NCBI GenBank assembly: GCA_014529385.2
Contig: CM043953.1
Span: 68,694,372-68,758,371 of the forward strand
Length of the DNA: 64,000 nt
Source: Adiantum capillus-veneris
Lineage: Eukaryota > Streptophyta > Polypodiopsida > Polypodiales > Pteridaceae
Direction of reading: 5' to 3'
The notes under the pieces are model-generated. The model was not told where the DNA came from, ran no database searches, and saw only the letters and a program-made list of their open reading frames with translations. The stretch's first letter is position 1, and each line of letters begins with the position of its first letter. Positions 23,170 to 35,479 of this stretch are shown here, piece by piece. The position numbers and the translations under genes are program-made.

Positions 23170-23834
23170 CTTTCGTGAGAGGGTCGATAGCGTGAGGTTT
23201 TATTAAGCTAGGGGATTATCAAATGTGAGAACCTTTCGGTGATATAGGTTGTTGGAGCACCCTTTTTGTGACCTCGCAATAGGCTATGTACTAGTGATTC
23301 CTACTTGATGCTCGGGTTCTATTGTTGGCAGGTTATGCACACATATACAGTCTATATTTTGGGTTCTTATTGCTCTACTTCTGGGGAAACTCTACCAAAA
23401 TTTTTCAAAGTTGTGATGGCTGCTTTTTTGGCCTTTTGAGCCATTTATGCTATTATGTTGCTGAAATTCTGGCATAATCAGAAGATAATCATGTGTGCCT
23501 TCTTGGAAGCTGCATGGTTGGCTTTAATAGATGATCAAAACGAACCTCAATTCACTCCTCTTCATTTTGCACAAAGAATCCAGATAAATGTTAATGTGTT
23601 CCAGCAGCACATAGTCTTTATGTTCGGGCCAAGAAGATTAAGAGAGATACTGGAATCCCCTTTGCCTGTTGTAATTCCAATGATTAATTATGAAAACTCA
23701 TTTGATGTGCATGTGTTTGTCCTTATCTAAAAGATGAGCTCCATTGAAGTTTCTAGGGATTGAGTCAGTCAATAGTTTTGGGTTCTTGCACATGTGTTCG
23801 TAGGGGTTCTTAAAGCATTGAAACTTTGGTAGCC
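23170..23834 (+). mobile_element. Family A copy 3: LTR/leader, right part
   Basis: Continues the interrupted LTR/leader: AGGGTCGATAGCGTGAGG, the GGAGCACCCTTTTTGTGACC block and the sequence up to GGTAGCCATGG match about 1,640-2,320 in reverse complement. It ends at the gag start codon. Confidence 0.8.
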
Positions 23835-25740
23835 ATGGCTTTCTCTTATCACGTATTTCGTGGAAGAAGTGATGAAGATGTGGAAGACTTTTTGGAAAAG
23901 ATGGAGGTTGCCTGCATTAGCAATCAGATTCATGATCCTACACAGATGTTACGTCTTCTCCAAATTTGTTTGAAGAGTGATGCACGAGTTTGGTCCAAAG
24001 CAGTTGAAGAGGAGTTGCGTGTGGCTGATCTACCTGTGAGATTAAGTTGGGACAATCTAAGGCATGGATTGGAAGTGGAGTTTCTGAAGACAGAAGATCT
24101 TGACAAAGTGTGGCAAGAAGTACAAGGTTTGGTGCAAAGGGAAGGTGAGCCAGTATATGCGTACATACGTAATTTTTCAATGGCGGGAGCAGATGTGCAA
24201 GGCCTTAGCACCACAGATACTCCACCCGACATGATGAAGAAGGAAAGGTTCTTGGCTGGTCTTTGGGAGAATACACATTTTAGAGTGGAGCTAAAGAAGC
24301 CTAGGACATATGAAGATGCACTAGATGTAGCGAGGAACAAAGAATGGAAGCTGAGAAGAATGAGTCAGCTAGGAGTAGAGTCTTCGCCCAAGAGGTCTGA
24401 ATTCCAACCTATGGATTCTTTGCAAGGTCGCATGCCAAAGTTTCATCATGAACTAGTGGTTTCTATTACTCCTCAGGTTATGCTAGCAGTGGTCTCTACA
24501 ACAGTGCAAGATGATGAGCTAAGGCAAGACATGAGGCAAGTGGTAGATTTAATGAAGAATCTCCGCCTAAACATGCTAGGTAATGTGGGAAATAATCGAG
24601 GTCGGGGGAGGTTTGTAAATCAGCCAGGAGGTGAAGAAAGACCCAAGAATGGTGTTGGACAAAGCAATGGTAGAGTCTAGAGGCAAACGCCCACGTGTTA
24701 TAATTGCGGAGAATTGGGCCACATCAGCCCTCAATGTGATAAGCCACCAAGGATGGGGGAAGACATGTATCCATTGCCAAGGCAAGTGCTAACTAGGTCA
24801 AATGATTATGGCTTTGAAATTAAGGGAGAAAAAGTAACCAATGGATTAACCCAAGAGGAAAAGCAAAAGACAAAAGTGATAAGCGTGGTCACCTTGGAGA
24901 AGGCAGCGAACCTGGAGGACACATTAGTGATGCATATTTGGAAGAGGACCACACAAGATAAGGAAGGAAGAAGTATCCCAAGTCCTAGAAAGAAGAAGGG
25001 AAAGAGCCATGAAGGCGAGGATGTCAAGGCCAAGAGGAAAAGAAGGGCGCATCGCAAGTTTCATGTTTCAGATTTTCCACTATGGGATAGGCAATTAAGC
25101 TATGACTTGAAGGAGGATCTGACAAGCAGGAAAGCAGATGTTACTTTTGGGCAGCTTATAGAGATGGTGCCTAAGCTAGAGCGATAGTGAAAGAGGATGG
25201 TTAACCCAACGGAGAAAGAACTAGAGAGAGGTTCAGTGAAGGTGTTGGCGATGGATGAGCTACCAGAAATTTTCCCAATAGTAGATGTGTGGCACAAAAG
25301 AAAAAATATGGGACAAGGTTATGTTGATGGTGGAGACCAAATATGTGTCATAACAAATTCATGCATTGAGAAAATGGGTCTTATAGTGACTGGGGTGTCA
25401 GGCTTTCGATTCAGATTGGAAACCATCAAAAAGTAAAATGTTTGGGTGTTGTAAAGAGATTAGGAGTGGAGGCGTATGATGCAAAGGTGGTGTTTTGATT
25501 TTCATGTGATGCCAGCGGGGTTGGGAGCATATCCTATTATACTAGGCAGACCATGGTTACGTGCAGTGGGAGTTGTTCAAGATTGGCGACATGGTACGAT
25601 TAGCCTTTATAGAAAGACAGGTGCCAAGAAGCTATATAATATGGACACAAGGAAAGTATTGGAGGAGCTTTATGAAGATGAGGATGAGTCTAGTGATGAA
25701 TACTATTCCACAGTGTTTGACAAGGACAGTGATAGTACTA

Positions 25741-26346
25741 CCAGGAGTGATGAGGATGTTGATGGTACATTTCTTTTAATGGACAAAGAAATCCAGGAAT
25801 CTGGTTTAGTTGCATTTTCAAATGAGATTGAAGATGAAAGTGAAGGGCCTTATGAAGTGATTGAAGGGCTGATGAAAACCAAGGTTGAATTGTCAAAGAA
25901 GTAGGAATTGATGACACAAATGATCAGTGGAGACCTCTCAGCTATGGAGAATGAGATATATTTGCACATGCTGGCTAGTTTTCCTGATTTTCTCATTACT
26001 TCATATGAAGAGATTAGAGGGTTGAAAGGAGAATACATGCATACCAGGAGTGATGAGGATGTTGATGGTACATTTCTTTTAATGGACAAAGAAATCCAGG
26101 AGTCTGGTTTAGTTTCATTTGCAAATGAGATTGAAGATGAAAGTGAAGGGCCTTATGAAGTGATTGAATGGCTGATGAAAACCAAGGTTGAATTGTCAAA
26201 GAAGTAGGAATTGATGACACAAATGATCAGTGGAGACCTCTCAACTATGGAGAATGAGATATATTTGCACATGCTGGCTAGTTTTCCTGATTTTCTCATT
26301 ACTTCATATGAAGAGATTAGAGGGTTGAAAGGAGAATACATGCATA
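25741..26346 (+). repeat. 303-bp tandem duplication in the protease-RT linker
   Basis: Two nearly identical head-to-tail copies of 303 bp (from CCAGGAGTGATGAGGATG), encoding the acidic linker and SFPDFLITSYEEIRGLKGEY. Each copy carries the TAG after ELSKK. The length is a multiple of three. Confidence 0.93.
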
Positions 26347-27200
26347 TAGAGCTGAAAGAAGGTGCTAAGCAAGTGGGACAAAGGCTAAGAAGGATGGGTC
26401 AAAAGAAAATGGAAGCCTTGCGGGAAGAGGTGGACAAGTTATTGAAGGTAGGGTTCGTAGTCCCTGTGGAAACCACAGAATGGGTGAGTCCATTAGTAGT
26501 CAGCCCAAAGAAAGATGAAAAGTGGAGGATTTGTGTAGATTTTAAAGCCTTAAATGCAGCCACTAAGAAGAACCCATATCCTCTTCCATTCATTGATTAG
26601 ATCTTGGATTCAGTGGGCAGGTTATGAGAGGTATAGTGTGTGTGATGGTTTTTCAGGCTATTTTCAATTGAAGATTTCTCTTAGAGACTGAATCAGACGA
26701 CTTTCATTATGCCATGGGGCTGTTATTGCTACACGGTATTTCCATTTGGGTTGTCAAATGGACCATCTTTCTATCAAGAGAGAGCAAATTGGATATTGGA
26801 ACCATTCATTGGTAGTTGTGCTCAAGCTTTTATGGACGACTTATGTGTCTACAGCAGTAGGGTTGAACACCATGAGAAGCTGCAGATGGTATTGGCTCGA
26901 TATGATGAATGTGGAGGAAAACTAAATCCAAAGAAATGTCATCTAGCACAGCCAAGGGTGAAGTTATTGGGCCATATGGTGTCAGAAAATTCATTGAGGC
27001 TGATCCACAAGGTTAAGTCTATTATTCTTCTTCCATCACCTATGAATACGAAGCAATTGGCAACCTTTATACGCAAAGTGAAGTACATGGCACGGTTTAT
27101 TCCATTGTCTTCACAGCTCCTTTATCCATTACAACAAGTGTCAAAGCATAATCCATTGCAAGTGTGAAGAAGTGTTTCAAGAGGTGAAAGAGGTGTTAGG

Positions 27201-27326
27201 GGGTCTATTAGCCATGCAGGCTCCTGATTGGGAGCAAGCATTATATATAAATCCATCTGTAGGGGGTCTATTAGCCATGCAGACTCCTGATTGGGAGCAA
27301 GCATTTTATATAAATCCATCTATAGG
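27201..27326 (+). repeat. 63-bp in-frame tandem duplication in RNase H
   Basis: Two copies of a 21-residue unit beginning GGLLAMQ.PDWEQA and ending NPS, at the start of the first RNase H domain. Confidence 0.93.
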
Positions 27327-28370
27327 GGATGGTGCCATTGGAGCCATGCTATTGCAAAAGGGAAAGGGAAGCCATTATATGAGGCCAGTGTATTGTGCAA
27401 GCCGAGTGAAGTTGGTAGCAGAGAGAAAATTCTCGGAAGTAGAGCTACTAATGGCCAGTGTAATATTTTCTTGTCGACGATCTCATCATTACTTGCTACC
27501 ACAACCTTTTGTTTTTCTTAACAAGTTATGCCTTTTTGCCACAGTTAATTAATGGCACTAAACATGTCAAATGTGGTCAAGAAATGGGTAATTGAGCTGC
27601 AAGAGTTTGAGTTCTCTTTTTTAGTGGAAGACAGTACAAGAGCTACCCTAGCTGATTTGTTGACTTACAAGGAGAATCCCCTCCTTGTTAAGGAAGAGGT
27701 GGTGAAAATGGTAGTTGAAGAAGTTCCATATATCAGCAATGCACATGTGTTGTTCTTTGATGGCTCATACAGAAAGAGCCATGATGCAGCTTCAAGGGGT
27801 ATAGCACTTTATGATCCAAAGGGGAAGCTAGTATGCAAGAGAGGGTTCAAATTGGATGCACATAGTAACAAAGAGGCTGAATATGCTACATTGGAAGCCG
27901 GATTACACATTTGTTTGAAGCATGGGATTAGAAGGCTGAGCATAAAAGGTGATGCCTTGTTAGTTGTGAAGCAAGTGTTGGGTGTGTGGAAAAGCAAGAA
28001 CACCTCATTGAAGGAAATGTGTTTCAAAATTAAAGGCCTGCTAAAAAATTTTGAAGCATAGAGCATCAGACACATTGAACATGCTCTAAATGGAGAGGCA
28101 CATGAAGCAGCTCAAAGAATGATTGGGGAGCTATTTGTGTTGAGGACCAATTTACCTCTTTATCACGGCCGGGAAATTTTGGCTCAAGAAGAGGAGTTTT
28201 TGCTAACAGGAATCATTCCGAAGGACATTCACAAGTCTAAGAAGTATGGTTTTGTGCATAGAGCATCCAGGTACGAATTGATTGGTGATATCTTGTACAT
28301 GAAAGGGACTAATCTTGTGTTGAGACGTGTACCTTGGCGAGAGGATCTTTATAGAGTGTTGGACGAGAAT

Positions 28371-28556
28371 CGTGAAGGCGCATGTGGCAGACATTTTTCT
28401 CTAAAGATCCCCTTGCATAAGATCTTGCAAGAGGGGTATGTATGGCCTAGTTTGCACAAGGATCGTGAAGGCGCATGTGGCAGACATTTTTCTCTAAAGA
28501 TCCCCTTGCATAAGATCTTGCAAGAGGGGTATGTATGGCCTAGTTTGCACAAGGAT
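28371..28556 (+). repeat. 93-bp in-frame tandem duplication in the integrase zinc finger
   Basis: Two essentially identical copies of a 31-residue unit (REGACGRHFSLKIPLHKILQ onwards). The duplication repeats the histidine half of the HHCC finger but not the cysteine half. Confidence 0.94.
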
Positions 28557-28857
28557 GTTCACCATTGGTGTAGGTCTTGCAATAGGTGTCAATAATTTGA
28601 CAAGAGAGTGTTGAAGCCATAGCTACAAAAAACCATTATGGCATTTGATGTATTTGAAAAGTGGAGGATTGATGCAATGCAAGGGCAAAAGCTATATTTT
28701 GACTGCATTCGACTATCTCTCTAGATGTGCAGAGGCTATAGCAGTAAAACAGATCAATGTAAAGGATGTGGAAAAATTTGTGTACGATGGTGGCCAAAAA
28801 TTGTCGGGTACTAAGTACAGACTTGTTGTGATTACAAGTGCTGTGAAACCACCTTAA

Positions 28858-30092
28858 CGGAGGGTCATTTCTACATATAGAAAAGTAGTCTATGTTCATG
28901 AGAATGTCTCATGGTTGGTACCTAGGTGTGACTGGGTTGTCACTTTCTATTATGGCCCAACTTTTGTTGCAAGACTTTCACGTATGTATCGTGGAAAGTC
29001 TCATCATGAAATTGCGGTTCGAATATATTTATGTTACATGCATGCACACTAGGTGTTATGGGCCCTAGTGTTTAACACTGATTTATTTGGAGCGGCATGC
29101 TAATTCATGGACTTTTTTTGTTTCTGCAATTTTTTGCACTTCAAGTGCAACTTTTCAAGCAGATTTATGAGTTTACACCCTACTGTACAAGGTAACGGCT
29201 ACGTATGGGTGTCTGTAGTTGGTTGGTTTAAACTCTATGAGCTTACTCCACTCCAAACCGCTTTCAACCTACTTGGCTCTCTCCACTCCATATCAAATAT
29301 ATGGCTGGATACTCAATGATTGAGTCCTCATTGGTCAACAGTCGTGGAAGACTGTCTGTAAGTGGTTGGGAAAAAGCACCTCACTCTTTCTGCTCGTGTT
29401 GGATGGGCAGCTTACAAATATTTCTTTTGCTAAAGGATCTTCTAAGAGCATACGTTAGCACAATGCATTTCTGAATAGATGATTTTCTCCCTATTTTAGA
29501 ATTTGCTTAAGTAAGGTTTTCAACTTTGAACACCTGTTGTGGTGGGGTTGGATATTGTTTCAATAGTTTCATAAGTCAAGGACTTAGCAAGTGTGCTGAC
29601 AAAGTATGTTGGCAAGTAACCTTCATTAGGGATGAACATGTAGTTCTTTGTGTTCCAAACTATTCAAAAGTCTAACAAGAGGACACTCCCTATTCTATCC
29701 CTCAGTAGCTATGAACTTTTCAAGATACTCACGCGAGTAGGAAATGTGGCTCAAAACTGCATGGAACGTTACGCCAAGGTTTTCTTGCATTATTCCAGTA
29801 CCTTCAGAAGATCTGAAAACTAGTTATGCCTTTAAATAACTCTTAGTTGTGGTTACTCCTTTCAAGTACTCAAGTAAGTTACAAATTGAGTTACCAATTC
29901 GATACAAGTGGTTGCAAAAGGACAACAATGTTGAAAATCAAGATATTGCTCTTGGTTTCATTGAACCTCCTCACTGCACCAATTATCGAACATACATACA
30001 ACTAGCCCACGTATCGAACGTCAATAAGGAAAACATCCATATTCTTAAGAAGATATTACTACTTGTGTTTTTGAGGACGAAAACTCTTCCTT
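28858..30092. other. Unassigned sequence, probably decayed retrotransposon
   Basis: No coding frame I recognise. The last part, before 30,093, has the look of a gypsy 3' end (GAGGACGAAAACTCTTCC before a G-rich polypurine run), so at least the right half is probably the 3' end of another gypsy copy. Confidence 0.4.
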
Positions 30093-30290
30093 AAGGGGGG
30101 AGTAATGTAAGGACAAGGGTCAAACCTAAGGACTAGGGTGGTCATGGACTTCAGCCAGGGGCCGGGCTAGACAGTGTGGCTAGGGGATCCGTCTAGGGAA
30201 AGGGGCTAGGAGCCCGCCTATATCATGGGGGGTTGGGAGGAGAATCCTATGTCTAGCTTTCCCTAGTCCTTATACTTTGGGGTGTAGCAT
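30093..30290 (+). repeat. Polypurine tract and LTR start of another gypsy element
   Basis: AAGGGGGGAG followed by TAATGTAAGGACAAGGG; the TG at 30,106 is the likely LTR start and resembles the TGTAAGG start of the LTR at 5,692. The GC-rich sequence runs to about 30,290, where gag of element E begins, so the LTR is truncated or was replaced. Confidence 0.45.
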
Positions 30291-30309
30291 CTCAGCTCTA
30301 GAAAGCCCA

Positions 30310-31440
30310 ACGAGAGGAAGGAGAGTCCGTGAGAGACTTTATTAGTCACTTGAAGCATTTAAATTCTTGTTGAAATGAGCGCTTCAATAATAACCAATTG
30401 CTTGATAGATTCATTAGGGGATTACGACATGAGGATATCTACAATGTCCTAGTCATTAGAGGTATCACCACTTGGGAAGCAGTCATCACCAATGCAATCC
30501 AATTGGAGGATAATTTAATGATTCAAGGAGAAAGAGTGTCGGTTGAGCCCTAAATCTACTAGCTTGCAAGCATCGGGGCATTAGCCAATGACCCTAAAGC
30601 CTATTGCTAAGGAGCCAAAGATATCTGAGATGAATTTAGCATATCTCACCAAGGCCAATCAAGAGAGTCTTAGAGACAATCGTGCTCCGCAAAACAATCA
30701 TATGTATCCAAGAAGGAAGCAACAATGGTGCTTAGTATGCAATGGTCCGCATAGTACCAGTGAATGCCCTACTTTTAGAGTAAAACTCAAAGGGAATTGC
30801 AATGCCTGTGGGAGGTATGGTCATCAAGCTAAGGATTGCATAGTATTTAAGCACATGATGGCCAATAGACCAACCTTAGCATGAACGGACACAGCTCAAG
30901 TGCCTACATTGATGCTGGTCCCACCTCTTGAACAAACGTCACAACACATGGTCCCTAGGGCCCAAAATGTTGTTCAAACAACACCCTTACCACCTCCAGT
31001 GCTACAACAACAACCACCACATCCGAGAATCACTTCTATGAATCAAGTGGGTTGTGAGTCTTCTATTGCTTGTTTGGAAGGCTATGAGGAAGATATAGAC
31101 CCTAATATTGCCTATGGGATTGATGTGCTTGAAGAAAGTCCACAATACTGCATGGAGGACTATTGGGGACAAGTCAAACCTATCTATCAAGTAGCTGCTC
31201 TTGCTGCAAGATGCCAAAATATCAATTACACTACCAAGAGACCACCTCTATGCTATGAGTTTGGAGGTCCACATCGTGTAGCCGAGTGTCCTATTAGGCT
31301 ACAAAAGAATGCCACACTAGTGCAAACCAATCAAGAGAGCACGTCTACAATGCTGATACTCATGTGTAATCAATGTGGCATAGATCATTTGATTGCCCAA
31401 TGTCCAAATAATCCAATTCACCGAAGATCATGCCATTAAA
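30310..31440 (+). pseudogene. Gypsy element E: gag and zinc-knuckle region
   Basis: A capsid fragment (REEGESVRDFISHLKHLNS, QLLDRFIRGLRHEDIYNVLV) runs from about 30,310 to 30,553 with stops, followed by a nucleocapsid with four Cys/His motifs: CLVCNGPHSTSEC and CNACGRYGHQAKDC near 30,730-30,840, then CYEFGGPHRVAEC near 31,250 and CNQCGIDHLIAQC near 31,370. Only the second and fourth fit C-x2-C-x4-H-x4-C; the first has one residue fewer and the third lacks a cysteine. A Pro/Gln-rich spacer (31,000) separates the pairs. The 5' LTR and PBS were not found, so the element is 5' truncated. Confidence 0.82.
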
Positions 31441-31670
31441 CTTGATTGAGTTACCGAGAAGCCATCACAAAAAGTACACATGTGGTACCAGTAAATGTAC
31501 TCACATGATCGATGCTCCAAAAACAAAATTATATTCTTGAAGAAAGAGACACGGCATCAATAGCCCAATCTCAGAAAAAGAAGAAAACACAAAGGAAGAG
31601 ATTGCAAAAAGCAACAAAGTGAGACCCTAGTTCAAGGACCAACATAGGGACTGGTGAAGACCCCGTATAC

Positions 31671-33330
31671 ATGAACGACCCTGAAGAGGATTTTGATTCA
31701 GGTGAAACCATGGAGATCAAAATGACCCTTAAGAAAGGAACCAACAAGGAAGATTTTCATGGACCTCAATGGCCAGGATCCAAGAAGGAGATAGGAGCTT
31801 ACCCCAACCCTATAGAGGAGATCGAGCGAGTCAAGCAATTAAGGATTTTGGTAGAAGATACCCAAAGGAATCTAGATCTAGCACCTAGGCAGATCCAAAT
31901 TATAGACACAGTGTTCCCTACACAACAACAACCTCACAAAGTCCATAGACCCCTAGCCATACCTAGTGTCATACAAGAAGAGAGAGTGACTTAAAGTCAT
32001 GGGAAAGTGGACGTACTCAATTCTTGTTGGAAAGAATGTTTACAGAGGGACTACCTGACCCTATCAAAGAAATGGAGATCCCATCTTCCCCACGTCAAGG
32101 GAATGAATCCCAAAAGGTGTCGTTAAACATTACCAAATTGATGGTTTTCATGGCTTCAGAAGTCAAAACCACCATCATGTCCAAACTATATGGAGACCCC
32201 AAGCTATTCTTAGCTCTTTGAGCTTTCCTCAATGCAGAACTAAAAGTCGGGCTACCACAATTTGCACAGATGGATGGATCTAGGGAGATGCCAATAGAGG
32301 AGGAACACTTAGATCCACAACTCAATCTAGATGAGAACTCTGTTGTAGAAATACCTCTTAACAAGTTGGGGCAATACTTTGAGGGCGATGAATCCAATGC
32401 GACCATACCAATCACTACCAAGGGATTAATTGTGAAGGGAATCCTTGATGGTGGCACTGGGGTTAGCATTGTGACTAAAAATTTCTAGGAAATTATGGGA
32501 AGACCTCACCTTGGGACCACAACCATAGTAGTGAAGATGGCCAATGGGTTTATTGTTAAACCTATTGGGATTCTAGATGATCTCAGGATCAAGGTCTTTG
32601 GACACAAAATAAGAAATACCTTCATGGTTATGGATTTCTCCAAGCACACTATGACATATGGGATGATCTTAGGACATCTTTTCATGAGGGAAGCAAAAAT
32701 GGTGCATGATTGGTCTAAAAACCATTTCTACTTGCAGTTCCAAGATTTTGTCATTTGAGTGGATCTTGTAACTGTTTGAGCACATCCTCTAGGAAACAGG
32801 TTTATAATTAACCATAAATCTGACACCACAATTCACTTGACCCCATTGTAGTATTGTTACACATGTAAAGTGGACACTGATGTTGGAGAAGATTCTCCTT
32901 ATATGGATGTACTACCTGGGATGACTGTGTCAGACAAAGTGGATTGGGTCCACTTAGCAGCAACAACCATATAACATGGGGAAATAGGGAGAAAACAGGG
33001 GTAACACCTGAGGGGGATGAAATTCCACCACTCGTACCCTTAAATATGCTAGAAGCAATGCATATAGCTTTTGATGACCTACAACATGAAGGTTTGACTG
33101 GCATTGGACCCAGTAGCGTCTCACAAGACTATAGCCCACACGATACGGGTTCAAAATCATTGATTGAAATTGACTTTGAGGATGAAGAATCTGAGTTAAA
33201 TCCTAGTGCAAATGTGGGGACAAGCCATTCAGGGCCCAATATTACCCTAGATGACAATCTATCCAAGGGAGTAGAAGACACAAGTAGCGATTCATCTAGT
33301 GACTCTTCACTAGAGATCGGTCATAATTGA
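31671..33330 (+). pseudogene. Gypsy element E: linker and first aspartic protease
   Basis: After a charged linker (31,671-31,994), the frame reaches VKGILDGGTGVSIVTKNF near 32,440, a retropepsin active site with DGG in place of DT/SG. A TAG at 32,487 follows at once. The next frame has VKMANGFIVKPIG and YGMILGHLFMREA, the C-terminal half of the protease. An acidic, Ser-rich segment ending SSDSSSDSSLEIGHN (33,330) links to RT. Several stops make it non-functional. Confidence 0.75.
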
Positions 33331-33779
33331 AAATTGGACAAGAGAAGTAAGAGATATAAGAGGCAACGATATCTAGCAAATGTGCGTGCTAGAATAAATG
33401 AAAAGATATCTATCGTAGAATGGCTTAATTATATAGAGGCATGTGATGTTCATCGTAAGTTGGTAGATAACTAGGGTGAATACTTTCAAAGCGTTATGTG
33501 GTGTGGTCCACATCCCATTGACATCACACAACTAGAGGCTATAGAGAATCCAAAGTTGAGTCGTACCGTAAGGAGAAGACAAAATTAAGAGTTAGCTCAA
33601 CAACAAAAGGAAGCGGAAGTGAAATCATAGTCCACAAAACAACAAGACCCCATAGACTTACACCCTGTACCCGACCATTCCAAATCCTACACCACGAAGG
33701 AGGGTAAGGTTTTGTATACAAAGGCTCAAAGAAAACCTATTGATTGAAGCAATGGAGTCTATGATGGTCCAACAATAGT

Positions 33780-35330
33780 TAAGGAAATAGAGTTAATAGA
33801 CCTAGGTGAGGAGTCCAAACCTGTCTTCATTGCCCAAGACCTGACAGAGACTGAGGAGTATGTACTTAAAGTACTTCTCAAGGAATTCAAGGATATATTT
33901 TCTTGGACATATCATGATATGAAAGGTGTTCCACCTTCCATGGTGCAACACACAATCCCCATGAATAGCATGGCTAAACCAGTTCAGCAACAACGACCCT
34001 ACCCAATGAATCCTAAGTATGCAAAGATCGTTCAAGGAGATATTGAAAAGCTTGTGAAATGCGGATTCATATACCCTATTGAGCACTCAGAATGGATGTC
34101 TCCAATAGTGATTGTGCCAAAAAAGAATGGGAAACTCAGAGTGTGCATGGATTTCAAGAAGGTCAATGCCACCACTAGGAGTATCATTACCCCTTGCCAT
34201 ATTCAGAACATGTGCTTGAAAGAGTTGCAGGGAAGGAAGCTTATAGCTTTTTAGATGGGTACTCTGCTGGCTACAGTCAAATCACAATTGCGCTAGAGGA
34301 CCAAGCTAAAAACAGCCTTTATAACCAAATTTGGAGTGTTCACATTTTGTGTTATGGCTTTTGGCTTAACCAATGCCCCTGCTACCTTTCAAAGATTAAT
34401 AAGCATTGCTTTTAGAAAATATTTGAGGGAGTTTTGCAAAGCTTTTCTAGATGACCTTTGTGTTTATTACTCTTAGAAAGAACATCTATCATGTTTACAA
34501 AAAGTATTTGAGAAGTGCAGATTGTATCACATCTCCTTAAACCCTTTCAAATTCCAATTTTGGGTTAAACATGGAGTCATTTTAGGGCATATAGTGTCCA
34601 AAAATGGGATTTCCACAGATGAGAGCAAAATTATAGCCATTTTTGAATCACCACCGTCTATGAACTATAAAGGAGTTCAAAGGTTCATGGGCCATGTTGG
34701 TTAGTATCTACGGTTCATTTTAAACTTTGCCGAGGTAGCTCGTCCTTTTTACAAGCTTCTTATTGAGTTCCACTAGACCGCGTAGTGTGACCATGCTTAT
34801 GAGTCATTGAAAAAGACCTTGACAAGTGCTCCCACTCTATGAGTGCCCGATTGGAATATAATTTTTCATGTGCATATTGATGCATGAAACTTTGCTATTG
34901 GGTGTGTTCTAGCTCAACCAAGAGAACATAAATTGGACTACCCTAGTAGCTTTGCAAGTCGTCAATTGAATGATGCCGAGAGAAACTACACCACTACAAA
35001 GAGGGAAGGTTTAGCTATGATCTATGCATTAAAGACACTTTGTTACTACCTTCTGGCGTGATAAGTTTGTTTTCTATGTTGATCATCAAGCCTTGTTATA
35101 TCTAGTAATAAACCTTGTTCCATGGGAATAATTACACAATGGTTATTAATTCTTCTTGAGTTTGATTTTATCGTTGTGGTGAGACCTAGTAAAAGACATG
35201 TCATGGGGGATCATTTGTCTTGCATACCCAATGGTGAAGCCCCTACTAGAGTCAATGATGAATGGCCCGATACTTCCTTATTTCTAGTCGAGACCATGCC
35301 TGAATGGAGCGAGAAGATTGTGAACTTCTA
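33780..35330 (+). pseudogene. Gypsy element E: reverse transcriptase and RNase H
   Basis: RT begins near 33,840 (VLLKEFKDIFSWTYHDMKGV) and carries RPYPMNPKYAK, EWMSPIVIVPKKNGKLRVCM, a frameshift near 34,250, MAFGLTNAPATFQRL near 34,350, and the catalytic FLDDLCVYY near 34,450. RNase H follows with IHIDA-like sequence near 34,870, FASRQLNDAERNYTTTKREG near 34,955 and a broken C-terminal half to 35,330 (DFIVVVRPSKRHVMGDHLS). Numerous in-frame TAGs indicate an old copy. Confidence 0.87.
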
Positions 35331-35479
35331 GTTAATGGTTTTCTACCCAAAGAGCTTCGTAAGGACATAGCTTGAAAACTATTAAAAGAATGTGAACCTT
35401 ATTCTCTCATTGCAGGAACTCTCTAGAGGCTAGGGAAGGACGATATTTTTAGATGTTGTGCCCATGAGGATGAGTATTT

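Larger units (their letters stand above)
23835..28857 (+). pseudogene. Ty3/gypsy family A copy 3: gag-PR-RT-RNaseH-aRNaseH-integrase, broken
   Basis: Most complete copy of family A. Gag starts at ATG 23,835 and runs to a TAG at 24,680. A zinc knuckle CYNCGELGHISPQC follows, then the protease (GYVDGGDQICVI near 25,320; VMPAGLGAYPIILGRPWLRA near 25,510) and an acidic linker. RT carries EWVSPLVVSPKKDEKWRICV near 26,480 and the active site FMDDLCVYS near 26,830. A first RNase H (AIGAMLLQKG near 27,340) is followed by a second RNase H with FFDGS, EAEYATLEAG and IKGDALLVVKQ (27,750-27,980). This dual arrangement is typical of the Tat lineage. Integrase has the His/Cys finger (GRHFSLKIPLH .. CRSCNRC) and only the start of the core (ILTAFDYLSRCAEAIAVKQ). 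Many stops and frameshifts, no 3' LTR. Confidence 0.9.

Noticed and set aside
29849-30094. 81-codon plus-strand frame
   Set aside because: No recognisable domain; its position before a polypurine tract and LTR start fits the decayed 3' end of a gypsy element.
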